Positions 32,915-37,615 of a stretch of DNA of 37,615 bases are shown piece by piece. The notes below the pieces were generated by a model. It searched no databases and was not told the origin of the DNA. It saw nothing but the letters and a program-made list of their open reading frames with translations. The DNA comes from an uncultured Pseudomonadota bacterium. GTDB taxonomy: Bacteria > Pseudomonadota > Gammaproteobacteria > Steroidobacterales > Steroidobacteraceae. Made by a program: the position numbers and the translations under genes. How positions within the stretch are numbered: the stretch's first letter is position 1; each line of letters opens with the position of its first letter. The DNA lies in NCBI GenBank assembly GCA_903927005.1, contig CAIYLH010000117.1, positions 1-37,615 of the forward strand, written 5' to 3'.

Positions 32915-34035
32915 GCCTCGACCCCCACGCTGATCATCTTGCTGCCCAGGCGCACCAGCGTACGGTCATGGACCCGACCGGCGAGCTGACCGCACGCCGC
33001 GTCTATGTCATCACCGCGCGTACGGCGCACTGTCGCGGTGACGCCATGGACGTTCAGGTAATCACGAAATGCCGCTATCGCTTCCGGCTTCGAGCGCCGA
33101 TACGCCGTACCCGGGAAAGGATTGAACGGGATCATGTTCACCTTCGCATCGTGGCCAACGAGCAGCTTGACCAACTCGCGCGCGTGGCTGAGGTGATCGT
33201 TGACGCCATCGAGCATCACGTACTCAAACGTGATCGAGCGGCCGTTCTGCGCGTCGAGGTAGTGCCAGCACGACTCGAGCAGTTCCGCGATCGGATGGCG
33301 ACGATTGATCGGCACCAACTGGTCGCGCAACGCGTCATTGGGCGCATGCAGCGAAACAGCGAGCGCAACATTGGTGTCTTCGGCAAGACGGTAGATCTGC
33401 GGTACGAGCCCGGAGGTCGACAATGTCACCCGCCGCCTCGAAACATCGAAGCAATGGTCGGCCATGAAAATGCGCAACGCCGGCAATACGGCACGGTAGT
33501 TGGCGAGCGGCTCGCCCATGCCCATCAGCACAATGTTCGTGATTGCGCGCTCGCCAGCGGGACCTACGCCGAGGCGCTGGTTGGCGAGCCAGACCTGACC
33601 GACGATCTCGGCGGTCGACAGGTTGCGGTTGAATCCCTGCGCGCCGGTAGAGCAGAACGAGCAGTCCAGCGCGCAACCCACCTGCGAGGAGATGCACAGC
33701 GTGCCGCGCCCTAATTCAGGGATGAACACGGCCTCGATGGCCTGCTCGCGGTTGTCGGAGCGTCCCGCCCGCAACAGCCACTTGCGCGTGCCGTCGGCTG
33801 AGACATGCTCGGTGACGATCTCCGGCGCGCGCACCTCGGCCACCGCCGAGAGGCGTGCCCGCAGATCCTTGCCGAGATCCGTCATTTGTTCGAAATCGCC
33901 GATCCGCCGCTTGTAGATCCAGGTCAACAGCTGGCGCGCACGGAACGGCTTTTCCCCAAGACCCACGACAAACGCCTCCAACTCCTCGGGCGGAAGCCCG
34001 AGGAGATTGGTGCGGACGGCGTTCTCGGCGGCCAT
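32911..34035 (-). CDS. rlmN: 23S rRNA/tRNA adenine-C2 methyltransferase RlmN
   Basis: 374 residues from ATG 34035 (MAAENAVRTNLLGLPPEELE); the frame is open upstream but overlaps ndk. Radical-SAM CxxxCxxC in QVGCALDCSFCSTGAQGFNR, then NIVLMGMGEPLANY, VTLSTSGLVPQIYRL, VSLHAPNDALRDQLVPINR, MIPFNPFPGTAYRRS and a C-terminal Cys in DDIDAACGQL that takes part in methyl transfer. It modifies A2503 of 23S rRNA and A37 of some tRNAs. It follows ndk by 16 nt and overlaps pilF by 4 nt. Confidence 0.97.
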   Translation of the reverse strand: MAAENAVRTNLLGLPPEELEAFVVGLGEKPFRARQLLTWIYKRRIGDFEQMTDLGKDLRARLSAVAEVRAPEIVTEHVSADGTRKWLLRAGRSDNREQAIEAVFIPELGRGTLCISSQVGCALDCSFCSTGAQGFNRNLSTAEIVGQVWLANQRLGVGPAGERAITNIVLMGMGEPLANYRAVLPALRIFMADHCFDVSRRRVTLSTSGLVPQIYRLAEDTNVALAVSLHAPNDALRDQLVPINRRHPIAELLESCWHYLDAQNGRSITFEYVMLDGVNDHLSHARELVKLLVGHDAKVNMIPFNPFPGTAYRRSKPEAIAAFRDYLNVHGVTATVRRTRGDDIDAACGQLAGRVHDRTLVRLGSKMISVGVEA

Positions 34036-34051
34036 GGGGACTACCGCGCGC

Positions 34052-34483
34052 TCAACGCGTGCGCGGGCAAAGCTCCGTCTGGGCGAAGAAGTACGCAATC
34101 TCGCCCGCCGCGTTCTCGGCGGAGTCGGAGCCGTGCACGACGTTCTCCTCGATGCTGTCAGCGAGATCCGCACGAATCGTGCCCGGAGCGGCCTTCTTCG
34201 GGTCCGTGGCGCCCATGATGTCGCGGTGCTTGGCGACGGCGTTCTCGCCCTCGAGCACCTGCACGACCACAGGACCGGAACTCATGTAGCGGCACAGGTC
34301 GCCGAAGAACGAACGCTCGCGATGCACGGCGTAGAAACCCTCGGCCTCGCGAATCGTCAGGTGACGCATACGCGACGCCACGATCTGCAGTCCAGCCTGC
34401 TCGAAGCGGCGATAGACCTCGCCGATCAGATTCTTCTGGACGCCATCGGGTTTGATGATCGACAGGGTGCGCTCAAGCGCCAT
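34052..34483 (-). CDS. ndk: Nucleoside diphosphate kinase
   Basis: 143 residues: [20 protein letters not shown] at the N-terminus, [15 protein letters not shown], the kinase loop [18 protein letters not shown] and the phospho-acceptor His in [12 protein letters not shown]. It equilibrates nucleoside tri- and diphosphates. Full family length. First gene of the ndk-rlmN-pilF-rodZ-hisS-yfgM-bamB-der run, with a good promoter immediately upstream and GAGG seven bases before the ATG. Confidence 0.98.
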   Translation of the reverse strand: MALERTLSIIKPDGVQKNLIGEVYRRFEQAGLQIVASRMRHLTIREAEGFYAVHRERSFFGDLCRYMSSGPVVVQVLEGENAVAKHRDIMGATDPKKAAPGTIRADLADSIEENVVHGSDSAENAAGEIAYFFAQTELCPRTR

Positions 34484-34518
34484 GGCTCAACCTCGGTAAA
34501 CACGGTGAAAGACCGACC

Positions 34519-34548
34519 ATTATACAGCCGGAAGGACCTCTCCCGCAA
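34519..34548 (-). promoter_or_regulatory. Promoter of the ndk operon
   Basis: On the minus strand TTGCGG (34543-34548), an 18-bp spacer, then a perfect TATAAT (34519-34524) preceded by TG (extended -10). The expected start is about 30 nt before the ndk ATG. A 12-bp palindrome CGCGTTAACGCG (34549-34560) abuts the -35 hexamer and may be a regulatory site. Confidence 0.65.
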
Positions 34549-34610
34549 CGCGTTAACGCGCGGAAGTTAGCGGGAATTAAGGAATTTTTGGCCCTGCAGG
34601 GCGGTCCAGA

Positions 34611-34934
34611 CTAGAGCGAAAAGCTCTCGCCACAGCCGCACTCCGAGCGCGCCCGCGGGTTCTTGAACCGGAACGCTTCGTTCAGGCCATGGCGCACGAA
34701 ATCCACCTCGGTCCCCTCGACCAGCGCGAGACTATCGGCGTCGACGACGACCTTGACCCCCTGGTCCTCGTACACCGTGTCACCGGTGCCGACGTCCTCG
34801 GCGTAATTGACGACATACGCGTAACCGGAGCAGCCGGTGCGTTTGATTCCCAGACGCAGCCCTACCCCGTGCCCACGGGCACTCAGAAAGCTTTTGACTC
34901 GATCAGCGGCGGCGGGGGTGAGTGTGACGGCCAT
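34611..34934 (-). CDS. iscA: Iron-sulfur assembly protein IscA
   Basis: 107 residues from ATG 34934: AVTLTPAAADRVKSFLSARG, LRLGIKRTGCSGYAYVV, VKVVVDADSLALVEGTEVDF and the terminal ECGCGESF. The three conserved cysteines (one in GCSG, two in CGC) that bind iron or a cluster are present. Its text and exact length match IscA more than ErpA or SufA. It is 52 bp after the IscU-like gene and probably last in trmJ-iscS-iscU-like-iscA. A palindrome GCCCTGCAGGGC at about 34590-34602 follows the stop but without a U-run. Confidence 0.92.
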   Translation of the reverse strand: MAVTLTPAAADRVKSFLSARGHGVGLRLGIKRTGCSGYAYVVNYAEDVGTGDTVYEDQGVKVVVDADSLALVEGTEVDFVRHGLNEAFRFKNPRARSECGCGESFSL

Positions 34935-34986
34935 GGGTGGTGCTGCGAACTCCGGCAAGTTAAGGGGAAACCCCAGACAGAGGATT

Positions 34987-35364
34987 CTATGCAGGTCGCC
35001 CGGCCAGTTGAAGGGCAGCGGCGCCGATAGCTTCTTGGACCACGAGAAACCGGCCGAGTTTCCCGATTGGGGCCTGCAGACGGGCGGCCAGCGCCCGCAC
35101 GTCCAGTACAACCTCGGCGGGGGCCCGCCCAGGCAGCCAGGCGGCGGCAAGGGCCGCCAGCGCGATCGTGTGCGGGCAGCCGCGCACCTCATAGCGCGCG
35201 GCCGCTATCCGCCCCGCGCTCGCCTGCAGATGGAAGCGCACGTGGGTCGCCGTCAGCGGTTCGCGGGCCTCGCCGCTCACCCAGCCAACCCCGTCGGGAC
35301 GCCCGGCCCCTGGCGCCCGCGCAAGCAGGTCGAGCACCTCCGCGCTGTAGCCCTGCAAGCTCAT
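34987..35364 (-). CDS. Degenerate IscU-like scaffold protein with one cysteine
   Basis: 125 residues aligning over their length with IscU: YSAEVLDLLARAPGAG (IscU: YSEKVIDHYENPRNVG), ARYEVRGCPHTIALAALAAAW (RFKTYGCGSAIASSSLVTEW) and LGRFLVVQEAIGAAAL (IHCSILAEDAIKAAI). Only Cys63 remains. The position of IscU Cys37 is Glu or Arg in SGEAREPLT, and that of Cys106 is Arg. The HscA-binding LPPVK is replaced by LQAPIGK. It overlaps the cysteine desulfurase gene by 4 nt and precedes iscA, exactly where iscU belongs. It may be a sulfur carrier or regulator rather than a cluster scaffold (inference). Confidence 0.8.
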   Translation of the reverse strand: MSLQGYSAEVLDLLARAPGAGRPDGVGWVSGEAREPLTATHVRFHLQASAGRIAAARYEVRGCPHTIALAALAAAWLPGRAPAEVVLDVRALAARLQAPIGKLGRFLVVQEAIGAAALQLAGRPA

Positions 35365-36509
35365 GCCGGCGCCAGCGACCGCAGCCGCAGCACCACCTCA
35401 CGCACCTGAGCTGCGGCCGCGTCGACCTCCGGGGCGGTCTGGCCGCGCCCCAGACTGAAACGTAGCGATGCCTGCGCCAGCGCGTCGTCCCGACCCAGCG
35501 CGCGCAATACGTAGGACGGCTCACCGCTCTCCGCGCCGCAGGCGGCACCGCTGGCGACGATCAGGCCACCCAGACCGGCCAGCAGGGCCTCGCCGTCGAC
35601 CCCCTCGAACGACACGTTGAGGATGTGCGGCGCGCGCGCCGTCGGGTGGCCGTTGAGGTAGGTGCCGGGCAGATCCGCCAGCGCCGACCACAGCCGGTCA
35701 CGCAGCAGCCCGAGCGCCGCCGCCTCGGCAGGCCCCGAAATGCGCGCCAGGCGAAACGCCGCCCCCATGCCGACCAGCTGGTGGACCGGCAGCGTGCCCG
35801 GCCGCAATCCTCCCTCCTGCCCGCCACCCACCAGCAGCGGCTGCAGCGCAGGCCGCGGCTCGCGCCGCACATACAGCGCGCCCACCCCGACCGGACCGTG
35901 AATCTTGTGGGCCGACAGGCTGACCAGGTCAGCCTCCAGCACGCTGACATCCAGCGGCACCCGACCGGCCGCCTGGGCCGCATCAACATGCAGCAAGACG
36001 CCGCGGCGCCGGCATTCGGCAGCAATCGCGGCAATGTCCTGAATCACGCCGGTTTCATTGTTGACCAGCATCACCGAGACCAGCGTCGTTGTCGGCCCGA
36101 GCACCGCCGCGATGGCTGCGGGGTCCACGCGCCCATCGCGTGCCGGGGTCAGCAACGTCAGCCGGTGCCCTTCCCGCTCCAGCCTGCGGCAGGCGTCGAG
36201 TACCGCTCGATGCTCGGTCCGCAGGCTCACCACGTGGCCGCCCGGCCGCGCCCGGCCAGCGCCCAGGATCGCCAGATTGTCCGCCTCGGTAGCGCCGGAA
36301 GTGAACACGATTGCAGCGGCAGGCGCCCCCAGCAGCGCGCCGACCTCGGCACGGGCCTCCTCCACCCGTTCACGCGCGGCACGCCCCGCGGCGTGCGTCG
36401 CGGACGGGTTGCCCGGGGCGGCGTCCAAGGACGCGAACATCGCCGCCCGCACGCGCGGATCGAGCGGCGTGGTCGCGGCGTGATCGAAATACAGCGGCGG
36501 GGCGCTCAC
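35361..36509 (-). CDS. Cysteine desulfurase (IscS/NifS family)
   Basis: 382 residues, PLP enzyme. YFDHAATTPLDPRVRAAM and GNPSATHAAGRAARERVEEAR at the N-terminus; VFTSGATEADNLAI; His in TEHRAVLDACRRLE; SVMLVNNETGVIQDI; PLP Lys in LVSLSAHKIHGPVGVGALY; the persulfide Cys in VASGAACGAESGEPSYVLRA. It removes sulfur from cysteine for clusters or thiolation. Somewhat shorter than IscS (404). It overlaps trmJ and the IscU-like gene by 4 nt each. The full isc set (iscR, hscBA, fdx) is not here, so whether this is the main IscS is open. Confidence 0.92.
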   Translation of the reverse strand: MSAPPLYFDHAATTPLDPRVRAAMFASLDAAPGNPSATHAAGRAARERVEEARAEVGALLGAPAAAIVFTSGATEADNLAILGAGRARPGGHVVSLRTEHRAVLDACRRLEREGHRLTLLTPARDGRVDPAAIAAVLGPTTTLVSVMLVNNETGVIQDIAAIAAECRRRGVLLHVDAAQAAGRVPLDVSVLEADLVSLSAHKIHGPVGVGALYVRREPRPALQPLLVGGGQEGGLRPGTLPVHQLVGMGAAFRLARISGPAEAAALGLLRDRLWSALADLPGTYLNGHPTARAPHILNVSFEGVDGEALLAGLGGLIVASGAACGAESGEPSYVLRALGRDDALAQASLRFSLGRGQTAPEVDAAAAQVREVVLRLRSLAPA

Positions 36510-37234
36510 CGCTCTGAATCCGCCGAACTGCGCTGGGTGAGTACCGCCGCAAGCAGGCCGCGCAGCATGTTGACCTCATGCTGATCGAGCTCGGCACGGG
36601 CAAAGATCCGCTCGAACCGCTTAAGCAGAGTCGGGCCTCCGGCCCGATCGGTGAAGCCCACCGCGTTGAGGACCTGGTCGATATGCGCGGTCAGCCGGTC
36701 CAGTTCGGCAGCCGGCGCCAGTGGCACCAGTCGGCGCGGTCGGGGGATGGCCAGGTCAGCCGCGCAGCGCAGCTCGTAGGCGATGATCTGCACCGCCTGC
36801 GACAGGTTCAGCGACTCGTAAGCGGGATTGGCCGGCACGTGAATCAGCGCATTGCAGCGCTCGAACTCGGCGTTGGTGAGCCCGCTGCGCTCGGTCCCAA
36901 ACACGACCGCAGCGGTGCCCTCCTCGCCAGCCGCAAGCAGCCGTGGGGCGGCCTCGCGCGGGGTCAGGCCCGGCCAGTAGAACTCGGTCCTGAGCCTGGC
37001 ACTGGTGCCCACCACGAAATTGCAGTCGGCGACGGCTTCTGCCAGCGTCGCGACCACCTGCGCCCGCTCGAGCAGGTCGGCCGCTCCTGCGGCCCGGGTC
37101 GTGGCCTCCGGATCGGGGAAACTGGCGGGCGCGACCAGCCACAGGTCGTCGGCCCCCATGGTCTTCATGGCACGGGCCGCAGCGCCAATGTTGCCGGGGT
37201 GGCGGGGGGCGACCAGAATGAAGCGAATCGACAC
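36506..37234 (-). CDS. trmJ: tRNA (cytidine/uridine-2'-O)-methyltransferase TrmJ
   Basis: 242 residues from GTG 37234, which begins the family text SIRFILVAPRHPGNIGAAAR directly; upstream codons show no similarity and would overlap suhB. SPOUT fold with the knot motifs TAAVVFGTERSGLTNAEFERC and LIHVPANPAYESLNLSQAVQ, and a C-terminal helical part (LDQHEVNMLRGLLAAVL). It methylates position 32 of several tRNAs. It is divergent from suhB and followed by iscS, a recurrent proteobacterial arrangement. A TAGAAT -10-like hexamer lies on its strand at 37264-37269. Confidence 0.94.
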   Translation of the reverse strand: MSIRFILVAPRHPGNIGAAARAMKTMGADDLWLVAPASFPDPEATTRAAGAADLLERAQVVATLAEAVADCNFVVGTSARLRTEFYWPGLTPREAAPRLLAAGEEGTAAVVFGTERSGLTNAEFERCNALIHVPANPAYESLNLSQAVQIIAYELRCAADLAIPRPRRLVPLAPAAELDRLTAHIDQVLNAVGFTDRAGGPTLLKRFERIFARAELDQHEVNMLRGLLAAVLTQRSSADSER

Positions 37235-37326
37235 TCGGGGCAGGGCTCCTCGGCTCGTCTGATATTCTACGCGCCGCTCGAGGCCGCGCACCCCCGCTCG
37301 GCCAACCTCGGTGACCTGACGTGGCA

Positions 37327-37615
37327 ATGCATCCGCTCGTGAACATCGGCATCCGCGCCGCCCGCCGTGCCGGCAGCCAGATCCTGCGCGGTTTGAACCG
37401 CCTGGAGTCCCTGGAGGTGACCGCCAAGGGCCTCAATGACTATGTCAGCGAGGTCGACCGATCCGCCGAGGCGGAGATCATCGACGTCATCCGCAAGGCC
37501 TATCCCGGCCACGGCATTCTCGCCGAGGAGAGCGGCGCGTCGGCTGGCAGCCAGGACGAATTCGTCTGGATCATCGACCCGCTCGACGGCACGACCAACT
37601 ACCTGCACGGCTTCC
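37327..37615 (+). CDS. suhB: SuhB inositol-1-monophosphatase family protein, 5' part
   Basis: The first 96 codons from ATG 37327: MHPLVNIGIRAARRAGSQIL, then KGLNDYVSEVDRSAEAEIID, HGILAEESGA with the metal-binding Glu, and WIIDPLDGTTNYLHGF with the metal-binding D-x-x-D. The gene continues beyond the window. SuhB is a phosphatase homologue that also acts in rRNA antitermination complexes. Divergent from trmJ with a 92-bp gap. Confidence 0.95.
   Translation, partial: MHPLVNIGIRAARRAGSQILRGLNRLESLEVTAKGLNDYVSEVDRSAEAEIIDVIRKAYPGHGILAEESGASAGSQDEFVWIIDPLDGTTNYLHGF

Noticed and set aside
34590-34602. GCCCTGCAGGGC as a terminator after iscA
   Set aside because: The stem is short and the strand lacks a following U-run; it precedes A residues instead.

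Overview
The window is GC-rich bacterial DNA. Its right part (about 21.7-37.6 kb) carries a gene order typical of Gammaproteobacteria: guaB-guaA, xseA, der-bamB-yfgM-hisS-rodZ-pilF-rlmN-ndk, iscA-(IscU-like)-iscS, trmJ and suhB. The lineage cannot be named from sequence alone; a Xanthomonadales, Nevskiales or Steroidobacterales type organism is a guess.

Layout. (1) 1-7105: the 5' part of a non-ribosomal peptide synthetase (C-A-T-C, first A domain with a glycine-type code), an EntD-type phosphopantetheinyl transferase that could activate it, a divergent MFS transporter and a DUF3228-like protein. (2) 7206-21712: an accessory region attached to the 3' end of guaA. (3) 21695-37615: housekeeping genes, mostly in tightly packed minus-strand operons with 4-nt overlaps or short gaps.

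The most interesting structure is region 2. The last six codons of guaA (Thr-Ile-Glu-Trp-Glu-stop) recur as degenerate 18-bp copies at 7206, 13196, 16527, 17404 and 19550. All are on the guaA strand, and all are intergenic apart from the 13196 copy, which abuts the integrase start. They divide 14.5 kb into five units. Unit V (about 6 kb) has the only recombinase, a P4-type tyrosine integrase, together with AbiE, two HTH/AlpA-like regulators, a PD-(D/E)XK-like protein and a virB2-virB3 remnant. Unit IV has an orphan polyamine-type binding protein and an AsmA-like/GT51 glycosyltransferase. Unit III is a higBA module. Unit II has a Fic remnant and a secreted amidase. Unit I is a three-gene operon: antitoxin, PemK/MazF-like toxin and a DUF1186/SEC-C protein. 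I read this as tandem accretion of guaA-targeted elements, four of them without a recombinase. The copy beside the integrase extends to 75 bp of diverged guaA coding sequence and supplies the integrase Shine-Dalgarno.

Other points: a regulatory layout around abiEi with two matching palindromes and a probably leaderless start; an IscU-like protein between iscS and iscA that keeps only one of the three canonical cysteines; and a response-regulator/histidine-kinase deletion scar between xseA and der. No rRNA, tRNA or CRISPR array was recognised.
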